Shown piece by piece: positions 1 to 6,111 of a stretch of DNA of 6,191 bases. Origin of the DNA: Gemmobacter sp. (GTDB lineage Bacteria > Pseudomonadota > Alphaproteobacteria > Rhodobacterales > Rhodobacteraceae). The translations under genes were made by a program, and so were the position numbers. The stretch spans positions 1 through 6,191 of the forward strand of contig JAUSPL010000396.1 of assembly GCA_030656535.1 (NCBI GenBank), written 5' to 3'. Position 1 is the first letter of the stretch, and every line of letters begins with the position of its first letter. The notes beneath the pieces are model-generated. The model had not been told where the DNA came from, ran no database searches, and saw only the letters and a program-made list of their open reading frames with translations.

Positions 1-318
1 GATCGAGCCATCAAGGTAGACCTCGACCCGGTATCCGCCGCCATCGCCCAGATTAAGGCTGTCGCGCGACAGCACCGTGTTCGGCCCGCTGCCCACATGT
101 GATGTCTGGGAAAACTGGATTTCCAGCGTGCCACGGTCCATCTGAAATTCATCGCTTTTGTAAATCTTGGCGATGTCATTCACACCATCAAGCTGCAACC
201 GCCCGCCTGATGCCGAAGCACCTTGCAGATAGATCCCATCTTGTGCGCCGTTCCCCAGCGCGGAGTCCCTGGCAGTGGTATCCGTATCGTTGAAGTCATA
301 AAGCGCCAAAACCGGCAT
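1..318 (-). CDS. LamG/concanavalin A-like secreted protein, N-terminal part (partial)
   Basis: The minus strand is open from an ATG at 318-316 to the window edge, 106 codons with no stop, so the gene continues beyond position 1. It begins MPVLALYDFNDTD and continues with GAQDGIYLQGAS, LQLDGVNDIAKI, GTLEIQFSQT and VLSRDS. This is the beta-strand pattern of a LamG/concanavalin A-like lectin-glucanase jelly roll (G-A-x-D-G-x-Y, D-G-x-x-D, L-x-x-D). I know this N-terminal module from large roseobacter extracellular proteins that end in RTX calcium-binding repeats. There is no signal peptide, as expected for a type I secretion substrate, but the C-terminus that would prove it is outside the window. 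The start is supported by a purine-rich stretch (GGAGAAAAGGGAA) just upstream. The role is probably surface or extracellular binding or adhesion; the ligand is unknown. Confidence 0.8.
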   Translation of the reverse strand, partial: MPVLALYDFNDTDTTARDSALGNGAQDGIYLQGASASGGRLQLDGVNDIAKIYKSDEFQMDRGTLEIQFSQTSHVGSGPNTVLSRDSLNLGDGGGYRVEVYLDGSI

Positions 319-342
319 GATGCGTTCCCTTTTCTCCGCGGC

Positions 343-360
343 GCGTCGAAGACTCGACGC
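343..360 (-). promoter_or_regulatory. Perfect 7-bp inverted repeat in the leader of the LamG gene
   Basis: GCGTCGA and TCGACGC arms (read on the minus strand) flank a 4-base loop, with no mismatch. The element lies 25 bases upstream of the ATG at 318, so it should sit in the 5' untranslated region or overlap the promoter. It may be an operator or an mRNA leader hairpin close to the ribosome binding site. There is no U-tract, so a terminator is unlikely. The palindrome is seen; the function is inferred. Confidence 0.35.
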
Positions 361-493
361 CAACCGAAAATCCGTATCTACTGTCCGAATTGACAGCAGA
401 ACATGATGCGTGCCGAAAACGGCGCGCCTCTTGTTGACCGGACGTCCTGAGGTGCGAAGGGATGCAGAGGCTTGATAGGCAAGACTTAACAAT

Positions 494-514
494 TGTCCTG
501 AAGCGATCAGGACA
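494..514. promoter_or_regulatory. Perfect 8-bp inverted repeat (TGTCCTGA/TCAGGACA)
   Basis: Two perfect 8-base arms are separated by 5 bases, about 175 bases upstream of the LamG start. A weaker relative, CTGTC with GACAG arms and a 6-base spacer, lies at 381-396, closer to the gene. Neither is followed by a T-run on either strand. They could be dimeric repressor or activator sites for the LamG gene or the ends of transcript hairpins. No known operator was recognised. Confidence 0.3.
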
Positions 515-1443
515 GTCTCGCACAAGGCAGCTTGCACACCGAAACTCTTGCGCCTTGCGGCGCAACACCATTCAAACGACCGCCCCCACGGTCCGCCCTT
601 CCGTCTCCGGCAGGGCAAGACTCTTTTACGTCTGATTATCCTTGCCGGAAAGTAAAAAGAGCCGAGCCGTTGCCTGTCCATGCCGCGTATGTCACTGAAA
701 ACACTAGCAATAATACAACCATAAGGCGAGTCACCTGTAGCCTTTGTTGCCGATTCGGAGATGATCCCGAGACGGTCTTGCCGGATTCCCTGCATCCTGA
801 CGCCATTTTCCCCGATATCCGTGACGATCCGTCGTTGGGCCGGAATGAAACGGGCAACAATCGTGGCGCGAAAAACGCCTTGGGAAAACTTTGATGGACT
901 GTCACCTTTCGGACAAAGTTGGTTACCGAAGGTTTCCAATTTCGCGTCAATCCTACGCAATTCGTAGAATCATGTCCTGCTACTGGGCGTTTCCAGGCGG
1001 TATCGCCCGAATCAGCCTGCTGCGGACGGCCTGATCTGCAAGATCAAAACCATATTATGGCCGCAATTGATCAACGCAAACCGATGCGCGTGCCCCGAGG
1101 GCACCGTTGGATCAAGAAAAATTCTTCTGGAAAGAGGTGTGCCCCAGGTTGGACTGCCAGTTTCGTTGAAATCACTGGGAAATTCCAGGAAATCGGAAAC
1201 CACAGCACCCCAACAAGAACAATGGGTTAGAAGCGATTGGAAGCCACCCTATCGATGCGAAGCAAGGATGTTTGCGGATGCAACGGCGCTGGCAGCCCGG
1301 CACACAGCCCGCAGCAGAACAGAGCGGTGGCGCGCGCGATACAGACGTTCAGGGAACGATGTGTTCGACGGCATCGCTTGCAAAGCATCCAGCAGGCGAC
1401 TGTGACATCCTGAGGAGCGGCACACGCAGCGAAGCTATCGCCG

Positions 1444-1462
1444 GGCCAAGGCATGCCTGGCC
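1444..1462 (-). terminator. Possible terminator hairpin after the rhodanese gene
   Basis: GGCC-A-AGGCATGCCT-GGCC can fold into a GC-rich stem with a one-base bulge and a CATG loop. It starts 18 bases past the TAG stop of the minus-strand rhodanese gene. The position suits a transcript 3' end, but there is no U-tract after the stem on the minus strand. It would be an imperfect intrinsic terminator or only a stabilising 3' hairpin. Confidence 0.3.
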
Positions 1463-1480
1463 GGGCCGCTGTCCGGACCG

Positions 1481-2071
1481 CTATTTTCCCCCGATTACAG
1501 TCAGGCCAAGCAAGCGCCAGACCTGCATGCCTCCGCGGTAATAGAAGATGCGGTCGGCGGGGTATCCGGCACTTATCATGTTGCGGATCGCCGTGGGCGA
1601 CTGGCCGCACCAGACACCATTGCAAAAAAGCGCGACCGGCTTTGCGGCCTCGCAATCCCAGCCTTCAAAGTCAGGCTCGCATCCCAACTGGGCCAGTTGG
1701 TCAACGATAAAGTTGTAGGGAATATTGATCGCACCAGGGATCGTGCCGCCTGTGAACCAGTCATTCGTGCGACTGTCCACCACCAAGGCCTCTGGGTCTT
1801 GCAGCATCGCGATCAGTTCCAACTCGCCGATCGTGGTGACCCCTTCGGCCGGGCTGTGCGGCTGAATGCAAAAATCCGGGCATGGGCGAGAGGTCAGCGC
1901 CCATTCGCCACTGACCTGATGCTCGGGGTCCTGGATCCTGTTGATCTCCACCTGGCCGTCTTCGGTTTGTACGGTGACCGAGGTCATGTCCTTGGTTATC
2001 CCGACCTGGCCTTCCGCCAAGGCAGTCCCGGCGGCCAGTGACAAGGCCAAGGCTAGGGCAATAGTCTTCAT
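1481..2071 (-). CDS. Exported rhodanese-like (sulfurtransferase-fold) protein
   Basis: A 196-residue protein. Residues 1-19 form a Sec signal peptide (MKTIALALALSLAAGTALA, cleavage likely after A19), placing it in the periplasm. The rhodanese domain spans about residues 80-193: VVDSRTNDWFTGGTIPGAINIPY at 97-119 (split motif: D-S-R, then the T-I-P-G-A-I-N-I-P turn), and the active loop F-C150-N-G-V-W-C155-G-Q-S-P. C150 is at the persulfide-carrying cysteine position. YYRGGMQVWRLLGL near the end is the usual closing motif of this subfamily. Additional cysteines are C64 and C68 (C-P-D-F-C), C131 and C140. The start was chosen for the signal peptide and a GGAGGA ribosome binding site at 2084-2079, seven bases from the ATG; the frame is open further upstream, but that would read through the SRAP gene. 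Sulfur transfer, or periplasmic redox partnering such as in c-type or PQQ-dependent oxidation systems, is inferred; the substrate is unknown. Confidence 0.88.
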   Translation of the reverse strand: MKTIALALALSLAAGTALAEGQVGITKDMTSVTVQTEDGQVEINRIQDPEHQVSGEWALTSRPCPDFCIQPHSPAEGVTTIGELELIAMLQDPEALVVDSRTNDWFTGGTIPGAINIPYNFIVDQLAQLGCEPDFEGWDCEAAKPVALFCNGVWCGQSPTAIRNMISAGYPADRIFYYRGGMQVWRLLGLTVIGGK

Positions 2072-2078
2072 GGCTCTG

Positions 2079-2084
2079 TCCTCC
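2079..2084 (-). promoter_or_regulatory. Strong ribosome binding site deciding the rhodanese start
   Basis: GGAGGA on the minus strand ends seven bases before the ATG at 2071-2069. It is the reason for preferring this start over ATGs and GTGs further upstream in the same open frame, which would overlap the SRAP coding region and lack a signal peptide. Confidence 0.75.
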
Positions 2085-2262
2085 AAATGCATCCGCGTGG
2101 TGAGGCTCAGCATAGGGGCAGAAAGGCGCGCAGTCATCGAAAACCTGCCGACCTCAGTGTACAAGGGCGATCCATCCCGTCGCTCAAACCGCCCGAATGG
2201 GCAAACATCAGACCCGGAGCCTTGCTGACACCGGACAGAAGTTGGGGGCACGTCACGATGCA

Positions 2263-2895
2263 TCAAGAACCTGAGTCTTCCACCACACAGATGTCTTCGT
2301 CCGCAAGCGGTCGCTGCAATCTCTGCGCCTCGGTCCAGGGGGCTGACAGCCAGGCCTTCCATTCTGCCGCCGTGGTCAGAATTACCGGCATGGCTTTTGG
2401 ATGGATTGGCGCAACCACCGCGTTTGGCTCACAGGTCAGAAACGCATAGAGATCCTCCGTCGTCTCACCATCCTTCAGTTTGCGCAGGCTTTTCCAGTCT
2501 GGAACCCAGATCCCCGCGAAGAATGCCGGGCGTTCCCCCGGGACCTCGAACCAGGCATTGCCGGTGCCCTTGCCCCCGCGCGGCTCGGCAAACCGGGTGA
2601 ACGGCACCAGGCATCGGTTTTCTGGTCGCAGCCAGCGCCGCCAATGGGCTGACGCGGTGTTGCGGACGTTGGTGACGCCACGGTCGATCCCGGATTTGCT
2701 GTGAAACTGCGGGGGTGATGGCAGGCCCCAGCGGGCGCGCTGAAGCACCAGGCCGCTGACATCGGCGCGGATGATCGGGGCAGTCTGGTCGGGATAGACA
2801 TCGCCGGGCTGAAGATTGCCGCCAAGGTTGTTCAGATCGGCAAACAGCTGGCGCATCGCATCGACCGAACGGGTCTGGTTATACAGATTGCACAT
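2263..2895 (-). CDS. SRAP-domain (YedK/HMCES-type) abasic-site processing protein
   Basis: A 210-residue cytoplasmic protein of full family length. SRAP proteins remove their initiator methionine and use Cys2 to form a thiazolidine crosslink to abasic sites in single-stranded DNA, shielding them during replication. The key residues are present: M1-C2-N-L-Y start, N79 in T-N-V-R-N-T (YedK Asn75 equivalent), E104 in F-A-E-P (YedK Glu105 equivalent), and H165 in I-H-P-K-A-M-P (YedK His160 equivalent). ARWGLPSPP at 54-62 and AFFAGIWVP at 124-132 are family core strands. The F-A-E-P form in place of the more usual F-Y-E-W fits the alphaproteobacterial subgroup I remember. A weak AGGG lies five bases upstream of the ATG. 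The nearest gene, rhodanese, is 191 bases downstream on the same strand, too far to assume an operon. No SOS box was recognised upstream. Confidence 0.93.
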   Translation of the reverse strand: MCNLYNQTRSVDAMRQLFADLNNLGGNLQPGDVYPDQTAPIIRADVSGLVLQRARWGLPSPPQFHSKSGIDRGVTNVRNTASAHWRRWLRPENRCLVPFTRFAEPRGGKGTGNAWFEVPGERPAFFAGIWVPDWKSLRKLKDGETTEDLYAFLTCEPNAVVAPIHPKAMPVILTTAAEWKAWLSAPWTEAQRLQRPLADEDICVVEDSGS

Positions 2896-3459
2896 GTCAG
2901 CCCTATTCCAATAGCCCCGGATGCGGTCGATTCTGGTAGCATCGTATCGCTTTGGAACCAGAACGGCGATTTGTCATGTCAAAGTCGCTGGCCTGATGCC
3001 TGTGGCTGAACGGTTTTCACCCAACTGCTTGCTGGAAGCGGCGGAGTGATGGTCCTTTTCAACCGCACCAACCCAGCCAACAGAAATATTGTCTTGATGG
3101 CTAGGCAGACTGGCCAGCCTGTGCAGACAGGTTTCCAAAGGCAGCGATTCACTGTTGAGTCGGCTTGGCTGACTAGGATCTCGAAAGAGATCGAACCCCC
3201 ACTCAGCATCTTTGGCAAGCCAGATCTCCCGACATCGGGCGGTCCTATCGAGGGCAATCCGCTACCAGAACTACGTTCGCAGACATCCATGTCCGTCCGG
3301 GTGCCAAGCCGACCAAAGGATATTGCCCCGCATTCATCTTCCCCAACGGCCACCATCACTGGCCCGTCCTCGCACGGGTAATCCACATCGTACTGGAGGG
3401 GCGACCAAAGTCTGCATCTGCCGACGCTGTATCCATGTGGTAATCCCTTAAGGAATTCA
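2896..3459. other. Divergent intergenic region between SRAP and RTX genes
   Basis: 564 bases separate the two divergently transcribed genes, and promoters for both must lie here. The open frames present (2979-3551 minus, 3046-3381 plus, 3212-3451 plus) have no ribosome binding site and no recognisable domain. The minus frame that ends at a TGA at 2974-2976 is open from 3261 without a start codon. It reads more protein-like than the others (REIWLAKDAEWGFDLFRD, then SLPSHQDNISVGWVGAVEKD), so a decayed gene is possible. I cannot name a family. Confidence 0.45.
3450..3454 (+). promoter_or_regulatory. Ribosome binding site of the RTX gene
   Basis: AAGGA, five bases upstream of the ATG at 3460, within CCTTAAGGAATTC. 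It supports this start for the long open frame. Confidence 0.7.
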
Positions 3460-5442
3460 ATGGCCAATACGATCCCAGACCCGCACAAGACCGTGCGCGA
3501 CGACAGCACAACAGATATAATCAAGGGAGGGTCAAAGAACGACCATCTCATTCACCATCGCGATCCTGACGTGGAAGGACATGCCACCACCGGGCTTTCC
3601 GGTTTCGGCGGTGATGATATCCTTGAAGCGTCGGTCCCCAACGCCGGCCAGATCCACATGTTTGGCTCCAAAGGGGATGACTGGTTCATCCTCGATGTCA
3701 CGAAGATCCACAATGCCAGCGGTCACCAGGGGCATCATGCCTACGGTGGGCACGGTCAAAACACCTACCAGTTCACCAATATCGGCGAGAACCATTCGCC
3801 GATCGTCGGGCGCCTTGACGACTTCAACCCGACCTCGGACCGCATCCTGATCGAGGGCACGGAAATCGACCTGACCGATCTTCCACACAGCATCGCCCTG
3901 CCCGATGGTGGTGTTGTCAAAGTCCGGGTGATCGAAACCGAGCATCCGGAATTCAGTGCAGAAGACCTTGGCGCGCAGCATTTTCTCGCGATTGGTGACG
4001 ATATCTTTTACGCGCTGGACGGCGCGCGCGATCTTGGGAACGGAACCACCGGCATGACCGGTGAAGAGCGGCACTTCCTCGACCGCGACGCGCTTGAGAC
4101 CCTTCGTTCGGCTGAAACGGTCCAGTATGAGAACCCCGGGAACTTCGTGCCAAGCGGCTTCTACGCGCATCGGGAAGACGATTTGAACCTGAATTCGAAC
4201 CCGGGTGGCGCAGAAGTCGTGGCCGATACCGGGAACAAGGACGCCGCGCATATCTATGGCGGCAAGAGCAGCGCACACGACCATGTAACCGGCGGCGCGC
4301 GCGGCGAACAGTTGATGCGGGGAAGCGACGGGGACGACGTCATCGACGGGAATACCGGCAACGATACCATTTATGGCGGAAAGGGTGCCGATCTGATCGC
4401 CGGCGGAATCGACAACGATGTTGTCAAAGGTGACGGCGGCGACGACATGCTCTGGGGTGGCGATGGAAACGACACCCTAGACGGTGGGTCTGGGAACGAC
4501 TTCGTTCAGGGCGGACGCGGCGATGATGTCCTGTCGGGCGGCGACGGCGACGACACGATCATCGGTGGCGAGGGCGACGATACCCTGACCGGCGGCGGCG
4601 GGCCTGACGCGATCAACCGGTTCCATTTCTACGAGGACAGCGGGCAGCATGTCATCGAGGATTTCAAGGTCGGGCTGGACCTGATCACGCTTCAGGATGA
4701 CATCGACCCCCTGACCGTGGAACTGTACGAAAACGACGCGGGCAATACCGTTATCAACCATGGCGACGAAGGCTCGATCGAGCTGAAGGGCGTGACCCTG
4801 AAGGTCTTCCAGACCGCTGCGGCGGACCGGTTGGAGGCCGGTGACCCGATCATTTCGATCACGCCGGATCCTGAAGAGGAGATGCTGCAGGAGTTCCGCG
4901 TCGAGGCCGGTTACTATGGCGATGCGCCGCCGCCGAGCCTTCTGGTCGACGGCGTTGACTATGGGGCCACCGCCTTCGACATGGCCGATGCAGGCGGGTA
5001 CCACTATGTGTCCGAAGAGGACGGAAATGATGACCGGAACGAACATGGGGCTCACGCCGGACACGGGGGCGGGACAGACCACGGCAGCGACACTGACGGG
5101 TCCGGGGGAGATCATGACCACGGCGAACCGGTTCTTCCTGAAACTTCAGACGATGAAGAGGAAGCCGCCCCCGAGGACGAGGAAGACAAAAGCGAGGACG
5201 GAACCTGCTTCATCGCCACAGCGGCCTACAACGACCCATGGCATCCTGATGTGAAATTCTTGCGCGCCTTTCGCGATCAGTGGCTGGTCCATCGCGCCTG
5301 GGGCCGTGTCTTCATCTCCGTATACTGGCGTGTTGGCCCGCGGCTCGCGGGTCACGTGCGGCGCAATCCCCGTCTCGGGCGTCTGGCAAAGCGCCAGATC
5401 GCGACGATCGTCCGAGTCCTGAGGAAGCTGTGGAAGGCTTGA
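3460..5442 (+). CDS. RTX calcium-binding protein with C-terminal CFI-box domain
   Basis: A 660-residue, strongly acidic protein with no signal peptide. An N-terminal module (about 20-135) has partial RTX-like turns (GFGGDDILEA, GSKGDDWFILD) and a D-D-F-N-P-T-S-D-R-I-L-I-E strand. A middle module (about 171-240) contains FLAIGDDIFYALDGARDL and TGEERHFLDRD, which I have seen in roseobacter RTX proteins. About 11 RTX nonapeptides (G-G-x-G-x-D-x-U-x) at 287-386 should bind calcium as a parallel beta-roll, followed by a post-RTX strand region (HVIEDFKVGLDLITL, about 400-414). A His/Gly/Asp-rich stretch at 527-556 (six His) and an acidic stretch near 563-580 lead to a 78-residue C-terminal domain starting CFIATAAYND at C583, the only cysteine, rich in Arg, Lys and Trp. 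This matches the CFI-box C-terminal domain as I remember it. RTX proteins are normally exported by type I secretion; here the tail is basic, so the export route is uncertain. A surface or extracellular role is inferred. Confidence 0.9.
   Translation: MANTIPDPHKTVRDDSTTDIIKGGSKNDHLIHHRDPDVEGHATTGLSGFGGDDILEASVPNAGQIHMFGSKGDDWFILDVTKIHNASGHQGHHAYGGHGQNTYQFTNIGENHSPIVGRLDDFNPTSDRILIEGTEIDLTDLPHSIALPDGGVVKVRVIETEHPEFSAEDLGAQHFLAIGDDIFYALDGARDLGNGTTGMTGEERHFLDRDALETLRSAETVQYENPGNFVPSGFYAHREDDLNLNSNPGGAEVVADTGNKDAAHIYGGKSSAHDHVTGGARGEQLMRGSDGDDVIDGNTGNDTIYGGKGADLIAGGIDNDVVKGDGGDDMLWGGDGNDTLDGGSGNDFVQGGRGDDVLSGGDGDDTIIGGEGDDTLTGGGGPDAINRFHFYEDSGQHVIEDFKVGLDLITLQDDIDPLTVELYENDAGNTVINHGDEGSIELKGVTLKVFQTAAADRLEAGDPIISITPDPEEEMLQEFRVEAGYYGDAPPPSLLVDGVDYGATAFDMADAGGYHYVSEEDGNDDRNEHGAHAGHGGGTDHGSDTDGSGGDHDHGEPVLPETSDDEEEAAPEDEEDKSEDGTCFIATAAYNDPWHPDVKFLRAFRDQWLVHRAWGRVFISVYWRVGPRLAGHVRRNPRLGRLAKRQIATIVRVLRKLWKA
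4318..4617 (+). repeat. RTX nonapeptide array (27-bp coding repeats, about 11 copies)
   Basis: Within the RTX gene, about 11 degenerate 27-base units encode G-G-x-G-x-D-x-U-x. Examples are GGDGNDTLD, GGSGNDFVQ, GGRGDDVLS, GGDGDDTII and GGEGDDTLT. One extra residue falls after the first unit. The fourth unit (GGIDNDVVK) and the fifth (GDGGDDMLW) depart from consensus, and the last (GGGGPDAIN) has Pro in the turn. The paired turns bind calcium and fold the beta-roll, usually outside the cell where calcium is high. Confidence 0.9.
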
Positions 5443-5468
5443 CTGCGCGTCCCACTGCGTCGCGCAGT
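5442..5468 (+). terminator. Hairpin overlapping the RTX stop codon
   Basis: ACTGCGCG and CGCGCAGT arms, eight perfect base pairs, flank an 11-base loop. The left arm begins on the last base of the TGA stop. The position suggests a transcript 3'-end structure, but no T-run follows. It is either a factor-dependent or stabilising hairpin or an imperfect terminator. The last bases of the right arm overlap the first GTATCACCC repeat. Confidence 0.35.
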
Positions 5469-5852
5469 ATCACCCGTATCACCCGTATCACCCTGGCGTC
5501 CCGAAAGGCGCCGGTTTGACCCACCCCGCGCTGTGCCCGGCTGCAGAGATCCAGCCAAGCTCCCGCGCGGTCACGATGACGACCGTCCCGGTCGTGTCAT
5601 TAACCCACACCTCGGCGATGCGGCCCGGATGAACTGGATCGGCTCTATTGAGCGTGTCAACGCGGGCAGCAGAAGCCAAGGGCACCTTCAATGTGCTGGA
5701 AAATCCAATCATTGCGTGGCGCAGCGACCCGCGCGTTCAGCGCGAACCCGGCGACGGCACGAATTCAAGCGACTGGCGCACGATAAACGAGATCCTTTAG
5801 AAGTGCGCTGGCAAGGATGTGCGGTAAACGACCCGACAATAGGTCCGAACGA
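5443..5852. other. Intergenic stretch with possible decayed coding fragments
   Basis: Past the hairpin and the 9-base repeats there is no gene with a usable start. Two fragments have codon use like real genes. On the minus strand, 5488-5712 encodes 74 residues including HPGRIAEVWVNDTTGTVVIV and TARELGW. On the plus strand, 5633-5800 is open without a start codon and encodes FNVLENPIIAWRSDPR and SSDWRTINEIL before a TAG. They overlap antiparallel, so at most one is real. Neither has a ribosome binding site and I recognise neither family. Given the integrase remnant that follows, they may be relics of an old mobile insertion. Confidence 0.35.
5467..5493. repeat. Three perfect tandem copies of GTATCACCC
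   Basis: Three exact 9-base units lie head to tail, starting 25 bases after the RTX stop codon. No copy is seen elsewhere in the window. The array is non-coding as far as can be seen. It could be a simple-sequence expansion or a small set of protein-binding sites; three 9-base units are too short for a CRISPR array. Confidence 0.85.
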
Positions 5853-6052
5853 TTCACGAAAAGTAATCCGACACGCCCCGCAAGGCTGGCCGAGGCCGGA
5901 TGCAGCGCCGCGCAAATTCAGGCTGTCACGAACCAATCGCTAGACATGGGGGCAGTCCAGCGCGCGAAGGCCAGCCAAAGCTGCTGCCGAAGTCTGCACA
6001 GACTCAGCGGGATCAGAACATGAAAGTTGGCTTTGACTGTGGGCTGCAATAG
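5853..6052 (+). pseudogene. Tyrosine recombinase (phage-type integrase), decayed C-terminal remnant
   Basis: The plus-strand frame through 5853-5948 reads RLAEAGCSAAQIQAVTNQS then LDM. This is the C-terminal catalytic-domain stretch of alphaproteobacterial integrases, where a form like FHGLRKTAA-RLAEAG...IQAVTNQSLEM is expected. The homology then jumps to another frame, 5951-6052: AREGQPKLLPKSAQTQRDQN, then MKVGFDCGLQ and a TAG. This resembles the usual basic tail after the catalytic tyrosine. Relative to the expected M-V-x-x-Y-A-R spacing, 11 bases stand where 12 are needed, a one-base deletion. The codon at the expected tyrosine is CCA (Pro), and the H-G-L-R arginine motif upstream is unrecognisable (F-T-K-S-N-P-T). 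No integrase body is visible before 5853. It is therefore an inactive relic, next to the tRNA-Leu 3' end where such enzymes commonly integrate. Family assignment is by remembered motifs. Confidence 0.7.
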
Positions 6053-6111
6053 CCGCAAGTGCCTTACATAGGAAGGCCGCAACGCAAGAAAATACAGTAA
6101 AGATAATGAGG

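Larger units (their letters stand above)
319..1480. other. 1.16-kb intergenic/leader region without a convincing gene
   Basis: No frame on either strand gives a protein I recognise or a start with a good ribosome binding site. The open frames here (for example 532-894 and 919-1230 plus, 636-950 and 1012-1203 minus) have erratic amino acid composition. The stretch looks less GC-rich than its neighbours. Because the LamG gene starts at 318 on the minus strand and the upstream rhodanese ends at 1481, this is the promoter and leader space of the LamG gene. It is unusually long and carries short perfect inverted repeats at 343-360, 381-396 and 494-514. It could also hold decayed genes or small RNAs, which cannot be told from sequence alone. 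Confidence 0.6.

Noticed and set aside
636..950. Minus-strand 104-residue frame with a hydrophobic segment (MVVLLLVFSVTYAAW)
   Set aside because: The hydrophobic run is near the C-terminus of an otherwise odd, Arg/Ser-rich frame. There is no ribosome binding site or recognisable family.
919..1405. Plus-strand frames of 103 and 112 residues in the long leader
   Set aside because: They overlap each other, have cysteine/arginine/serine-rich composition, and show no domain or ribosome binding site.
1481..2362. Long minus-strand frame suggesting a 293-residue rhodanese protein
   Set aside because: The extra N-terminal residues read through the SRAP coding region and bury the signal peptide. The GGAGGA site and signal sequence place the start at 2071.
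2979..3551. 190-residue minus-strand frame starting inside the RTX gene
   Set aside because: Its start overlaps the RTX coding region, it has no ribosome binding site, and a different frame in the same stretch looks more protein-like.
3532..4284. 250-residue minus-strand frame opposite the RTX gene
   Set aside because: It is the antisense shadow of a well-supported RTX gene; the same applies to 4477-5121 minus.
5467..5493. CRISPR array
   Set aside because: Units are only 9 bases with no spacers and no cas genes nearby.
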